DNA of 64,000 nt from Sthenelais limicola (lineage: Eukaryota > Annelida > Polychaeta > Phyllodocida > Sigalionidae), in contig OW804102.1 in NCBI GenBank assembly GCA_942159475.1, positions 28,402,873 to 28,466,872 of the forward strand, read 5' to 3'. Position 1 is the stretch's first letter; the number at the start of each line of letters is the position of its first letter. The notes beneath the pieces are model-generated. The model made no database searches. It was not told where the DNA came from and was given only the letters and a program-made list of their open reading frames with translations. Both the position numbers and the translations under genes were made by a program. Shown here one piece after another: positions 1 through 12,265 of this stretch.

Positions 1-112
1 TCATGTTTACCATCGTTAGAATCCACTTGATCTCATCTTTTCAAATATGAAGGTATCTCAAAATTATTTTTTTGCAACTTGTGACTCATTTGCCTATGAC
101 ACATCACTATTA
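1..112 (+). mobile_element. R3 element, right end only
   Basis: R3 is a family of about 390 bp whose ends are inverted copies of GTGATGTGTTACAGGAAAAT followed by GAGTCACAAGTCGCAA. This copy is cut by the window edge and keeps the right end (GCAACTTGTGACTCATTTGC). Confidence 0.7.
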
Positions 113-1011
113 TGATCCAGCCGTATACAATATGTAAACCTATGTTATTATACATTGGTGTAGCAGGGCCACCCTTAGTGCCCCCAGACTCGTCTAGATC
201 AGTGTATTCTAGGTAAATGTCGCTTCCCATGCGTCAAAATAAAGCAGTGTCACGAGGCAATTTCGCGATGCTCTAAGAGACTCATAAGAAATGACCTTGG
301 AGAATAGCGGTCACTGTGGCAATGTTTTAAGTAAAGGCGCTGTTAAAATCTCCCTAAGTCACCCAGAGGAGGTTTTATTAACAGTGAAATAAGTGCATTT
401 TCTAAATTGTCGTGCCAGCCAGTGAAACGTAATGTATAGGCCTGTCACGAGCAGTATATCAGGCCTAGAGGTCAAGTTTTGTTTCATCAAGGTCATTTGG
501 CATACTGCAGAGATGTGTTGGTATAGTGTATCCAATAGCTTAGCCACTCTCCTGTGCAGTTCAGGGGGTATAACTACCATAGGCAGAGACTAAAATGATT
601 AATAACATCCTTTTCGAGCCTGCTGGTGCACAGTTTTTTGTATAATCGCTCCGTTTCGCCTCAGGTATGTACACCAAACAGTGCACAAGCAGCCCCTAAA
701 TGTTGAACATTAATTGTTTAATGACATATTGTAATGATAAACTATGTATGCAGACCCATTTATACTGCTGGCTTGTGCAAGAAATAAACCAATGTGTCTC
801 ATGAGTGTCTTATAAATGATGTCTACCATTAAGAAAAGAGAGTAGTCTCTAATATTCTAAGATGGTATTGTCCATAATTTGATCAGAAATCTGTTTATGG
901 TATTTGAATATGGTGGATGGCTAGTTTAGTAAATCTCTCTTAGACTGTTAATTAAATCTTGAAGTTTTCCTTATGACATTTCACTTGCAGGTCTGCATTG
1001 TCTTCATAATG

Positions 1012-1053
1012 AAGTGACATATTTAATACCTGAGGTGACATATTTTATACCTG
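1012..1053 (+). repeat. 21-bp tandem pair
   Basis: GAAGTGACATATTTAATACCT followed directly by GAGGTGACATATTTTATACCT. Confidence 0.7.
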
Positions 1054-1134
1054 ACTGGAATATGAATGTAGACCACTGTCAATTCCCATTCCCCTCAGGA
1101 TACAACTCACCATCTCCGTCATTTGCATATCCCA

Positions 1135-1315
1135 GCGGAAGATGCGTGGTGCCTCCTAGTTGTGAAATCGCTAACCATGTTACAATGCGCAGAGGGAGGA
1201 GTCCCTTATTGCCTCGTTTTGAGAATTGATGACGCAGTTGAACACGTGGTCAATGAGAAAGGCGACACCTATGGGAGTCAGAGAACATTACAAGTGACAC
1301 GTTTTCTTTTGTCGC
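1135..1315 (+). CDS. Weak exon candidate, unrecognised
   Basis: An open stretch between an acceptor-like CATATCCCAG and a donor GTGAGTATG, reading EDAWCLLVVKSL then VVNEKGDTYGSQRTLQVTRF. It is GC-richer than its flanks. I recognise no family and no neighbouring exon supports it. Chance is quite possible. Confidence 0.2.
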
Positions 1316-1411
1316 TGTGAGTATGTATACTTGCTGAGGCAACAAGTGTAGGAAGAAGGGGCATTACAGGGTGTAGCTACAACTAAATATATCCATTTTC
1401 TTTTAAAACAT

Positions 1412-1899
1412 TTGTGATGTGTTTCAGGAAAAAGAGTCACAAGTCGCAACATTGCTATTTTTCAAATTGTTAGTTTTATTCACAAGATGTCATTGTGGGA
1501 ATGTTATAGAGTATATTTAGCTACTTTACTAGTAAATATCTAACCAGAAATACAAGATGTATTTCTGCAAATGTTATCATTTTCGGGTTGCTCAACGCTT
1601 TACATATATGAATGAATGCATGTACTAAATTACCAAAATACCAAGACCATGTATCAAATATATCTATGTATTTCTAAGGTCATCGTATAGACTATATTTA
1701 ACTACTTTACTAGAAAATGTCCTCCCAGAAATCGAGCAAATTTGTTTTTCAAAACTAAAAAGCATCAAACTTAAAATGTAGAAATATTCATTAGATGTCG
1801 TATTTTGCTGGCATTAGAACCGGCTTGATCTCATCTCTTTAAATATGATAGTATCTTAAAATCCATGTTTTGCAACTTGTGACTCGTTTTCCTGTTTTT
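1412..1899 (+). mobile_element. R3 element, near full length with internal duplication
   Basis: Both terminal inverted repeats are present. The segment TAGCTACTTTACTAGTAAAT and its neighbourhood occurs twice, at about 1516 and 1695, which explains the extra ~100 bp. Confidence 0.72.
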
Positions 1900-1999
1900 A
1901 TGTTAGCCCTGCGATTTCTCAGATCATGATTTATTTCAGACATTTATCAAACATGAGAACTCATAGAGGGATAATTTAATAAAGTGGTGAGGTAGGAAA

Positions 2000-2230
2000 A
2001 GGATTTTCAGAAATGCACAATTGGCAGTGGTATATATTTAGTAAATTCTGCTAATTCACTCTGCAATTTGGTCAATATACTAGGTAAATTCGAGTATATT
2101 CGGCATTTCATTGATTCTAGCAATCTGTTAGGTTAGGTTGAACTGTATTTTGAACTTTATTTTCGTCAGAAATTTAGGTTATTTAAGGGGATTTGTGAAA
2201 GTGAGTTGTACATTTTTTGGTGATTCACCC
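2000..2230 (+). mobile_element. R1 element, diverged
   Basis: R1 is about 235 bp with inverted ends TGGGTCAGATTTTCAG / AAATGTACAATT and TA at both borders, with no coding capacity: a MITE by structure, Tc1/mariner-like by its TA site (inference). Plus orientation means the GGCAG...TTTAGTAAATTCTGCT end is on the left. This copy has decayed ends. Confidence 0.7.
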
Positions 2231-2883
2231 AGATACCGGTGCACAATTGTAGGTAAATAATGGGGATTATTATTTAGATATTAACTTAGAAAGTATTGTG
2301 GTTCCGGCGGGAGTCAGGCTGGTACTGACTCTGTCCGGCACCGCGGTTCCGGCGTTCCATATGCTCTCCTTATGGGGACTAAGCCAGAGCTGAAGTGGTT
2401 TTAGTTTGGTTGTATACCAACAGAAGTCGTATGTACTCATGTACCCTGCATTTTATATTATTTTTTGTGTATTGACTCTTGATGTGTGATACTCATATGT
2501 AAACACCTTTGACCATTATGATGTACAAGTTGGGTGTAAAAATGTGGGCGTAAATGGAGTTACACATGTGACGTTTAGCGTTTTTGGAAGACGGTAAAAG
2601 ACATAAGATGCTAAACGTCACACCAAAACAACGTATTAAAAGTGGGGACAAGAAAAACGTCTTGTTTTGTGTATCATGTGAAGACGTTTGACTTTACAGT
2701 GTATTATTCAAATATAATGGCCCAATCGGTACTTAATGCAACCTAACAATGGATGGGTTTTACTCATTTAGATGAGGGAACAAGTAATACCACTGTTAGC
2801 CTATGTAATAATGTGGCTAGTTTTGTACAGCCTGAACTCCTAGTGAGGGAGAGAGACATCGACTAGCAGCCTTGTTAGCTCAT
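2231..2883. other. No gene seen
   Basis: Contains a small GC-rich patch (2295-2350) with AGTCAG...CTGACT pairing and an AT-rich remainder. Nothing recognisable. Confidence 0.5.
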
Positions 2884-3092
2884 GCAGTCCAAACTCTCAG
2901 ATCAGATAAGAATGGTATGTCAATGATTAGATGCCTACTTTGCTAATCGGTTTCCTGGCCTAGGACTCGGTCTTCTAATGGTAATATAATGACATTTTGC
3001 GGTCTTAATGGAATTATACTATCACTTTGCGGTTTGGGACGAGAGACTTTCCCTCCGTTTGAAGGGACTCTCTCAACTTTGGGCCTAGACTG
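2884..3092 (+). mobile_element. R6 element
   Basis: R6 is about 210 bp with inverted ends close to CAGTCTAGGCCCAAA and a doubled interior phrase TAATGGAATTATA / TAATGGTAATATA. This copy ends CTTTGGGCCTAGACTG. Confidence 0.75.
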
Positions 3093-3294
3093 CATGTTAC
3101 ATTGGCTTATTATATTTCGGTCTGCTGTGTCAGGGGATCTTTCTTATTTGTCTATGAGAAAAGTTTTTCTTCAAGGTATGATTACAATCTTCTCCCCCTT
3201 CTACATCTCTCTCTTTCTATCCCTCTCTTCCTATATATATATATCTTATATATGTATCAATGGGCCAGCATCCAGCCCAAGAAAACGAGGTAAC

Positions 3295-3539
3295 GGGTGA
3301 AGTTTCCTGAGAATGTACAATTGCCCTTCACCAATTCACCAATCCTCTCAAAAAAACCAAATTTAAGACGAAATTCAGGGTCAAAACATATTTCAACATA
3401 ACCAGACAGATTTATTGAATGAATACAATACAGAATACACTCAAATATATACTCAGTATTTACCATTTTTCACTCTAATTTATCAGAATTTGGGAGATGT
3501 GTAGAACTGTAGATTGTGCATTTTCTGAATATCTGACCC
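3295..3539 (-). mobile_element. R1 element
   Basis: Full length, reversed: begins GGGTGAAGTTTCCTGAGAAT and ends TTTTCTGAATATCTGACCC. Confidence 0.82.
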
Positions 3540-4078
3540 GTTCATACACATGTATACAGTTGCTTAATATTGATTCTGCCCTGGGGACCTCTATATCGAA
3601 CCACTGCGGGACAGCTGTCACGTGAGCACACGGCATTGACGTCGCCTTCATTGACTCTGACGTCACTTCCCTGACCTTCCAGCACTTACACTGTTAGGCC
3701 CTGGTGTTGCACTCCTGACCCCTGCTCTTAGCGCCTCTGGTGGTGAAGAAAGAAACACATGTGATAGGTTGGTGTCAGGGAGTGGCAAGAGTCATATGGT
3801 CACTACTTTAATCTTAGGTAAAGATTCACCGCTTTCTATGCTACATCTATAAGTGAGTTACTTGTCTGCGGTGCCACCAGGGTTTTGCCATCGGTTTACT
3901 ACAATGTGATATGCTCGGCCAAGACTGTAATACCTTAAATTGTTCGTGAAGCAGTCAGAAAACTTGTAAACTACATTTGCAATAAAAGTTTGAAATATCG
4001 GAATTGGTCATGTTCAAAATTGCAACGTCACAAACTGATGAGTAGACATGTCCGCTGTAATGAAAGGAAACATACTTT
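3540..4078. other. No gene seen
   Basis: Mixed sequence with GACGTC sites near 3640 and 3658. No element or exon recognised. Confidence 0.5.
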
Positions 4079-4312
4079 GGTCCGGTTTTCGGAAAATATA
4101 CAATCGGCAGATATACACATTTAGTAAATTCTGCTAAATTAGACTGAAAAATGGTCAATACTAGATATATCTGAGTACATTTGACATTGCCTTGATTCAA
4201 GTAATCTGTTTGGCTATGTTTAACTATATTTTTAACCTAATCTTTGTCTTACATTTGGATTATTTCAGAGGATTCCTGTTGGTGATTTGTAGATTTTCTA
4301 ACGATTTCACCC
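4079..4312 (+). mobile_element. R1 element
   Basis: Near full length, left end mutated to GGTCCGGTTTTCGG. Confidence 0.78.
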
Positions 4313-4682
4313 ACTTATAGCAATCTGGTGAAGAGGACATTTGTAATTCAAGATAGAAGAGAAACAAATGCGCAAAAATTTCATTTTATCTATGAATAGT
4401 TGATGCAAATTAATATTTGCCTAAATGGACTTTCTAACTTATGCAGCGTATGGTCGATTCTAATAAAACGTCCGCTTTTGGGTGTTGGAAGCTATAACTT
4501 GGTTACTATAATAGATACAAACATGGGAAACAACCATACTTACATTTGCTAAATTGTATGGTTTGGCTCGGGCAAATACTACTGTAGCTAATTAGTGAAA
4601 TTCCAATTCCTCAGTAGTTTTACACACAACTTTGAAAGCTACAAAGCAGTAACGATTCACATCAGGTTTAGCGATTAGTTAA

Positions 4683-4788
4683 GGGCCTAATGCACTAAGC
4701 CGATTCTCATGCTACTATGTGCCGCAGAGGACTCTCTTCCAGGAAATTATGTGAGAATCGTATGAAAATCGGCTTAGTGTACTAGGCC
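4683..4788. mobile_element. R5 palindromic element
   Basis: R5 is about 110 bp, almost wholly palindromic: GGGCCTAGTCCACTAAGCCG then ATTCTCATGCGATT, with the complement at the other end. Confidence 0.8.
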
Positions 4789-5725
4789 ATTAGTTAATAG
4801 GTGTATTGAACTCTAACTGGACATGGCTCATTTGTCGTTAAATCTCACGAATATTTCCATTCACGTATTCCTGCCAATAGCTATTATACTGCATTTCTCG
4901 TACATCCCAACAATGCGAGACTAAAGCAATTAGATCCAAGTAACTTCTCCATTAACCTCCTCCAATGAACTCCTCCTATCGTGCATCCAAAACTCAATAC
5001 GAAAAACGCAGCGCGAATACGGAGCATATCATATTTCGTCTCCGTGATTCAAATGACCGTTTTTCGTCTCAGAAGTTCAGGCAATTTCGTCACCACAGTT
5101 CACCAGTAGCGTTTGCGGTGCTGTGTAGACAAAAAACGTCTCACTGAAGACGAAAAACTTGCCGCTCCGTATCGCACGGATACGGCGGGCGGGAGAGTGT
5201 ATTATAACTTTTTTTTAGAATTAGAAACTTAGATTAAGAAACTTTTAAATGAAATAACTGCGCAATTCTGTGTCAGCGTGACATGTTCACATTTATCATA
5301 AGCAGGACCATGTATATATACAAACATTTCCAGTTTTTCCGTTGCTTCCACCATGGCCTTCTTGCACTAAAGCCCTATAAAGGATAGCTTATTTTTAGAT
5401 GGCGCATATATGTAGCTAGTTTATGGGCTACAGCCTGCCATCCTCCCTCCATTCAATTCCATGGAAAGTCTGTGTCGTGCTTCTAGTGGATTTGTAGGTT
5501 TAATCAAGAGATTACAGATTACCTAGCCTACTTCCATCCACAAATTCGATGGATCTTTTCTCGTTCTGCCTGCGAATTTGATGAAGTCTTTGATAAACTG
5601 TTCTTCGTATTGTATGGCGTACTCACAAATACATACACATATATATGATAGACAATGAAATGATACAGCTAGACATAACAAAATCGTCAAGTCGCCTTGC
5701 AATCGGTTGAAAATACATGACATGC
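4789..5725. other. No gene seen
   Basis: 4960-5215 has scattered inverted phrases (ATACGGAGC with GCTCCGTAT, ACGAAAAACG) that suggest a decayed fold-back element. The rest is AT-rich without recognised content. Confidence 0.45.
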
Positions 5726-6060
5726 AATAGGGGATTTGTATGTCTCACTGCATTGCATGCTGGGATGGATTCTGTTGAAATCTGACATACAAATATTTGG
5801 CGACATTTTTATGAAAAATTGCAAGAATGTTTTCGTCAATATTAGAGTTTGTATATAAATGAGGAATGACAATCAAATACATGATGGGAAAGATGGGGAC
5901 TTGTCTCATAGAAACATGTTTAACACATGGATAGTGACATTAGAGCATTGATAAACATACGGAGCATCGTATGTTTTCTATAGGTTTTAGATTGTACAAT
6001 TAGTTCCATAATTCCATGCAAATCAAGATTTGAAAATGTGGATATGCAAATCCCCTATTA
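5726..6060 (+). mobile_element. R4 element
   Basis: R4 is about 335 bp with inverted ends AATAGGGGATTTGCAT. This copy has both ends (AATAGGGGATTTGTAT, ATATGCAAATCCCCTATT). Confidence 0.8.
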
Positions 6061-6095
6061 CCAAAACGACTTTGTCTTATATCAAAACAATTACT

Positions 6096-6327
6096 GGGTC
6101 AGATCTTCAGAAATTGTACAATAGGCAAACCTACACATTTAGTACATTTTGCTTAAAGATGTCAATTGGTCAATACCAGCTATATCTGAGTATATTTGGT
6201 ATTGCCTTGAATCAAACAATCTGTTTGTTTATGTTGAACGGTATTTCCAACCTCACCATTGTCTTAAATTTGGATTATTTTCGAGGATTGTTAATGGCCA
6301 ATTGTACATTTTCTCGCGATTTCACCC
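6096..6327 (+). mobile_element. R1 element
   Basis: Full length; GGGTCAGATCTTCAG to TTTTCTCGCGATTTCACCC. Confidence 0.85.
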
Positions 6328-6857
6328 TACTTTGGAATAGCATACACTGCTATTCAATGATGCCTCAACCCCTGCTTGCCGAACTATAGGCTACTTCCAG
6401 CAAAAAGACAGAGGCACATGTTCTATTTTGGCATGAGTGATTAACCTCTTTACCCCTCCCCAGACACTTGCCAATCAAACTCTCCCCAACAGATGGCAAG
6501 TTCCTGCGCCCTCATAAATAAAACGTATCTTTCCCAAAATAGCAGTCTGGCCATATGTGTAACAATGGCGGTACTGAGGAGATATCCCGGTGCTTCTGGA
6601 AAGTCCATGAATGGCTTATTTTCCATCTTCCTGTACGACGTGTGGCTACACAACATCGCTGTCTGTGTTTTATTGGTTTTTAGTCACTTTCTTGAGCGGT
6701 CTTGAGCCTATAACCACATTAGACAGAGACTAACAAGATTCATGGCCTCTATAACGGTCTGTTGTTGCACCAGCAACCACTCAATGCCGGTCATTAATCC
6801 TTTAATAATACAAAATAAAAGCTGGGTTCCACTGTTCGGCTACTTCTCATGCTTCTG

Positions 6858-6886
6858 CTCCCGCTTCTTTATTAAAGAAGCGGGAG
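6858..6886. repeat. Perfect 14-bp hairpin
   Basis: CTCCCGCTTCTTTA, one T, then TAAAGAAGCGGGAG. It sits in a GC-rich fold-back region (about 6835-7130) whose two sides share TACTTC and GCTTC phrases in inverted order. Confidence 0.85.
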
Positions 6887-6936
6887 AGTAACGGGCATGG
6901 GTGCTATTGGGCCCCACTACAAAGCTATGTTACTTC

Positions 6937-7008
6937 CTGCTTCTTTTGGAGCATTTTGAAGCATAGAGATCTCCTGCTTCTTTTGGAGCATTTTGAAGCA
7001 TAGAGTGC
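6937..7008 (+). repeat. Tandem duplication (~37 bp unit)
   Basis: CTGCTTCTTTTGGAGCATTT and the following TGAAGCATAGAG occur twice back to back. Confidence 0.8.
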
Positions 7009-7287
7009 TCCTGCTGCTATCAAACATGTTTGATTTGAAGCGGCCGCTACTTTGTAGCGGGAACTAGCGGGGGTGGGGGTCTAGGGTATCCGGAAGTAGC
7101 AGGAGCTGAAGCAGGGCCATGGCACCACTCTATGTTACCCCTCATGTTACTTGATGCGTTCATTTCCATGTGAAAATAAAATGTTGTCTGCTAACATTTC
7201 TGAGCAGCGGCAGAAGTAGGGGTGGAAGTAACGTCCCAGTAGCATCCATTCCGGTTACTTTGAGTTGCTTGCTCCCGGTTCTAAAGA

Positions 7288-7380
7288 ATATCAAATATAC
7301 TCAGATATCCCTATATATGTTTCAGTCTAATTTAGCAGAATTTACTAAATATGTAGATCTGCCGATTGTATATACTGTTT
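7288..7380 (-). mobile_element. R1 fragment
   Basis: Right half only, from ATCAAATATACTCAGATAT to GTAGATCTGCCGATTGTAT. Confidence 0.72.
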
Positions 7381-7547
7381 CAATTACACTGTACCTTAAG
7401 GGATCACACTCATCAGTGACTATACTCCCTATGATTATTTTGTTTATCTTGTTTTCCACCTAGATATTGGTATGAAATATGTTAAATGATACATTATTAT
7501 AGTCATCCTAGTGCAAGGTCACACTTTTGCATGTGATTAGCCCTAGC

Positions 7548-7690
7548 ACTCTAGGTCCAAACCCTCAGATAAGATAAGAATGGGATGTCAGCCTACTTCG
7601 CTAATCGGTATACCTGCCTAGAACTCGGTGTTTTAATGGGAATATAATGAAGTTTGCAGTCTTAATAGAATTATACTGGCACTTTGCTCC
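7548..7690 (+). mobile_element. R6 element, right end lost
   Basis: Begins CTAGGTCCAAACCCTCAGAT and stops after GGCACTTTGC, where full copies continue for another 60-70 bp. Confidence 0.7.
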
Positions 7691-7762
7691 AGGTACTGGA
7701 GGAAGACCACCATTGTGTTCGTCTAGTCCTAGTCCTTAAAAGAAAAGAGTTAAGTTGCATCG

Positions 7763-7994
7763 ATTTAAAATTTTGAAATGTACAATTCGCCTTCAGCAAT
7801 CCTATCAAATATCCTAAATCTATTATCAAAATGAGGTTCAAAATACAGTTTAACATTTATCGAGTAGATGTTATGAATCATGCCGATACCAAATATACTC
7901 GGATATTACCAGTATGTATCGTTATTTCAGACTAATTTAGCAGAATTTACTTCTGTGTAGAACTGCCAATTGGACATTTGCTGATGATCTGACC
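7763..7994 (-). mobile_element. R1 element
   Basis: Reversed, right end intact (GATGATCTGACC), left end decayed. Confidence 0.75.
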
Positions 7995-9536
7995 TGTCTG
8001 TTGATCAACACAGCAATTTGTAGCTCTTATCCTCTAAGTCCACCTCCCTTGTAGGATGCCACGTGATTTGTTGAGTTTGTGGGCGTGGCTTTGTTTAAGG
8101 CCGGGGCATCATTCAGTAAAATGAATCTTGATCTTTGAATGGGTTGAAGGGACGAACTTGTTCTCATGGCATATTACTATGTATAGTCTCGATACTTTTC
8201 AATAGGAAAACGTAGTCTAAGTAGAAAAAATGCAGTATATTTGCTCAGTGATTCCACTCAGTACGTTAAGATATCTTTAAGATATCGCTTGGAACAGATC
8301 TCGTCGTTAAGACCTTATTGAGCAAGACTATAAATATAACATATCCCACAAACACCCCATTCGGCGAGCCACAGCAAGGATTGATGACGTGTGCACACAA
8401 ACCAGTGACGTGGCACACATGAATCAATGACGTCTGAGGGGTTAGAGGAGATGGGGTGACTGGAGGCATGTAGTGTGACGAATATCAGCCGCGAAGGAGG
8501 CGACGCTGTAACAAGTCGCACGCGCGAATCTCCGGCGATTTATTTGCTTCTTTTTGTTTCGCACGGCTGCCTTTTCCTGTATGACTACCTCTTAGCGTAC
8601 AATGCCGATTTGATGGATTGGTGAAACGAAGATGAACGACGCCGACCGTTTCATGAAGCAGTTTCATGCCTCATTTTAATGGTTTCTACATAAATACCTT
8701 CATACCCTGCGGAGATTTTCACCAACCGTTCAGTTAAAATCCATAAGGTTGAATAATAAAACGACAAACTTACCAAGAGCTGACATCATAGTCAGAGATG
8801 AATAACCAGTTGAATAACAAGTTATATAAATGAGGTAAAATATGCATATCCACATATCAATGTTGAGATAATTCCTTACATTTTCATATCCAAACATCAC
8901 CAACATAAATTATGGGGTCAGTGCTGAAACATTGGAACCCATGTTCATATTCAGCTTATGGGGTAGATTTTTGATTTGTGCTAAATTGCAGAAATGGAGG
9001 TTTTGGGACTGTATGCCATTTTGAGAATCTTCTATCTGTAGGCCTATATCTGTAGGCCTATACCCCATTGGACTCCACCCAACCTCTGCTTCATGTATGG
9101 TTTAAGTAGAATTAAATAATTACAGGAATTACTGATTGGAATAGTATTATATCCACATTCATCTATTTACTAACTGTATATTCTGTGGATGTCTATCTTA
9201 ATAAGGCTTGTTTAACCAACACTTCCTCCTGTTATTACCATCTAAATAGAGCGCTTGCTCCATCCTGGCCTTTAGTGAAACAGGCATATTAATGTAGAAT
9301 CCCATGGTTATATGGAAATAACCACGCATAAGAACTACCATTTATTTCTTAGCCAAAAATGTCATCAACGTTATTTGAATGACGCACGTCGTCAAGCCCC
9401 GCCCACTATCGATCTTACAAGGAGTGGTGGGATGGGGAGGTGAGGACAAGTTTTTTTACTACAATTACAATAGTTTTATATTAACACTTGTTCGCCTTGT
9501 CTATAGATGTAAACTCCTGTCACTTCTATGTGATAA
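7995..9536. other. No gene seen
   Basis: Includes a GACGTC/GACGTG-rich stretch at 8385-8440 and a duplicated TCTGTAGGCCTATA near 9041-9062. No exon with usable splice sites recognised. Confidence 0.45.
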
Positions 9537-9645
9537 AGGGCCAAGTCCACTAAGCCGATTCTCATGCGATTTTGCGCCGTAGAGGACAGTTTTTCACTAA
9601 ATTATGTGAGAATCCCATGAGAATCGGCTAAGTGGACCAGGCCCT
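9537..9645. mobile_element. R5 palindromic element
   Basis: Both arms present, GTCCACTAAGCCGATTCTCA and GAGAATCGGCTAAGTGGAC. Confidence 0.85.
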
Positions 9646-9810
9646 TAATTCATTATGATGAACCTGGTGCTATAACACCTCTAATAAATATAATAAATCC
9701 CATAATGTGACCTTCAATAATACACCAACTAAAAAGCAACTCCATAAAACTGAACTTTATCTATTAGCCTTAGCCAGTCGGGTGCCGGTACTTTTAACAA
9801 AATGCCATAA

Positions 9811-10002
9811 TCTCAAATAACCCAAATTTCAGACGAAAATAAAGTTCAAAATACAGTTCAACATAACCAAACAGATGACTAGAATCAATGCAATGCCGAA
9901 TATACTCGAATTTACCGAGAATTGTCCAAACTACATCCTAATTTAGCAGAACTTAATAAATGTGTACAGCTGCCAATTGAACATTTTCTATAAATCTGAC
10001 CC
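9811..10002 (-). mobile_element. R1 element, left end lost
   Basis: Starts inside at TCTCAAATAACCCAAATTTC and ends ATAAATCTGACCC. Confidence 0.76.
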
Positions 10003-10433
10003 ATGTATTTGTCATACGTATGCACACTATGACAGAGGAGTAGTCGCATCTATAGGTTGAAGTAGCATAGAAGTAAGGAATTGCTGCCAATGGTTGTACA
10101 TGTAAGATAGCTAAACCCAATACCCACACACCCTGCAGTTTTTCGCCAATCAGATGTGAACGAGTGGGACAGATCCATAGGCGGCTGGAGGGACCAACTA
10201 CGCTCCATGCTGGTATCTTGAGAGCTTACTTGAGTATGTTGCAATAGCATAGATCACCAATGTTGCCGTTTTGGTTTCGTCTTCTGTTGGTTTATTACTA
10301 TCAACGCTCTCTCGTATTTCTTTTCTTTATAACGTAAGGAATCGTGTCAACCTTGCCTTTTGTTGTGTATTTATTATATGTACTTATTACCTTCTCTAGT
10401 AGAAGTAGATTCATTTTTGTATGCGATAAATCA

Positions 10434-10594
10434 GGAGTGAGTGAGATTGGTTGCTTTACGCCATTTTCAACACATTTAAGATGGTTATATCAAGGCCGGG
10501 AGAGCTGAGAGGGAGGCAGTTTATGATCATACCCAGGAAATAGAGATAGAGAAGAAGGGAGAAAGAGACAGGGAGAAGAGACAGAAAGGCACTT
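10434..10594 (+). mobile_element. R2 SINE-like element
   Basis: R2 is about 180 bp: GTGAGTGAGATTGGTTGCTT, TACGCCCTTATCAACACATT, a GGGCGGGAGAGCTGAGAGG block, then an AG-rich GAGATAGAGAAGAAGGGAGA tail and CCCAGGACCA. No tRNA A/B boxes are obvious. The head resembles a GAGTGAGTTT...TTTTACGCC SINE head that I recall from gastropods. Confidence 0.78.
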
Positions 10595-10709
10595 ATTATA
10601 TGCGCATGCTATATGAGAGGTGCTTTAAGTGGGGTGCTATAAAAATATGAATATATAGGACACATCCTATAAAAATGTAGTTGTCTAAAAATAGCTCTGT
10701 TGATATGCT

Positions 10710-11207
10710 TCGCGGAGCTTTCCGCGAGCATGTAAACAGATCCCCGCGATCGGTAATCCACCCGTGATTCTGGTACTATGATTATAGAAATACATAATAA
10801 AAACCACATCATTAAAAAGAGCATTAAATTTTCTATTGAATGATATAAGTTTTATTAATGTAGCTCTATAAATGGCCACAATATGAACATTTTAGTTCAA
10901 CAATTTCAGTAGCACACAGTAGGCTCTGTTGAGGCCTACTAACGGGGCTGTCACTGGGGCTGTCAGCGGGGCAGCGGGGCTCTCTGAGACTTCTTTAATA
11001 TTTTTTCAGTGATATCTGATAACATAGTGATCAAATTTTATGCACATATAATAAATATAGAATGGGACGAGCCGGCAATAATACAAAATTTATAGGACTT
11101 GATTTGTCCACATAAGCACTCTGCCTACAGCATCTTGCCTATGTGGACGAATCTCGTCCTATAAATTTTCGATTATTGCCGGCTCGTCCCATTCTCTCTA
11201 TTTATGG
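10710..11207 (+). mobile_element. R7 element with fold-back tip, copy 1
   Basis: Shares its whole length with 47830-48330 (ATCCCCGCGATCGGTAAT at the left, AGCGGGGCTCTCTGAGA in the middle). The last 135 bp (11060-11194) fold back: GAATGGGACGAGCCGGCAAT pairs with its complement before the end. Confidence 0.8.
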
Positions 11208-11581
11208 TCTCACCCAGGACCACTATACTAGCGTAACAACTTTGTGTCAATCTTGCTTTATGTTGCTAATTTATATTTATTACCTTTTCTAGTAGTATAG
11301 TAGATTCATTTGTGTATGGGCAAATCAGGATAACTGAAAATGGCATCATTGATGTAAAGTAATAGAAAATGTAAAACGCTAAAGTCTGGTATTTATTCAA
11401 AGCCAGGTTTTAAATCGGGTGGCCATTTGGTTGATCGTATTGTTGTCTGATAAACATGTTAAATATTATCTGATACTTGTTCAATACTCACTCGTTGACA
11501 TTAAATATAATGTATGATACATGTTATCATTATGTCGTGCACACGTTTCAGTATCTGACCCTTGGATGGACATTATCGATC

Positions 11582-11931
11582 AATAGGGGAGTTGCCTGTG
11601 CCACTGCGCATGTCTGTAACAGTGCATCATGGGATGGATTATGTTGAAAAGTGGCATACCAATATGTAGCAACATTTTTATAAACAAAAATGCAAGAATG
11701 ATTTCATCAATATCATAGCTTGTGTAAATGATCTAAAAAAACCAAATGCATGATGGGAAAGATAGGGACTTGTGTCATGGAAATGTGTAACACATGGATA
11801 TCGACATTAAAGCATTGACATATAGTCCATGCTGAACATGGCTTGTTTTCTATAGATTTTACACTGTACCATTAATCCCATAATTACATGCGAATTGATA
11901 TTCAAAATGGTGGCTATGCAAATCCCATATT
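11582..11931 (+). mobile_element. R4 element
   Basis: Full length: AATAGGGGAGTTGCC to GGCTATGCAAATCCCATATT. Confidence 0.78.
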
Positions 11932-12028
11932 GAGGGCATCGGTTTGAGTGGAATATTTTATTAAAATACAAATAACCCGTTTTGAGTAAATCCAGGATTA
12001 TATGTTTCTTAAACTATATCCTTTCTTA

Positions 12029-12265
12029 GGTCAGATTTCCAGAAAATGTACAATTGGCAGCTCTACACACTTAGGAAATTCTGCTAAATTAGGCTGTAAA
12101 ATGATGAATACCAGGTTATATCTGAGTATATTTGGCGTCACATTCATTTAAAGTATCAGTTCTGTTATGTTAAACTGCATTTTGAAGCTCATCTTTTGTC
12201 TTAAATGTGGGTTATTTGAGAGGATTGGTGAAGGCGAATTGTACATTTTTCCGAAGATTTGACCC
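12029..12265 (+). mobile_element. R1 element
   Basis: Full length: GGTCAGATTTCCAGAAAATG to TTTCCGAAGATTTGACCC. Confidence 0.85.

Noticed and set aside
6030..6389. 119-codon open frame on the plus strand
   Set aside because: Lies across an R1 element and the end of R4.
10434..10594. tRNA gene at the head of R2
   Set aside because: No cloverleaf and no GGTTCGANNCC B box could be found.
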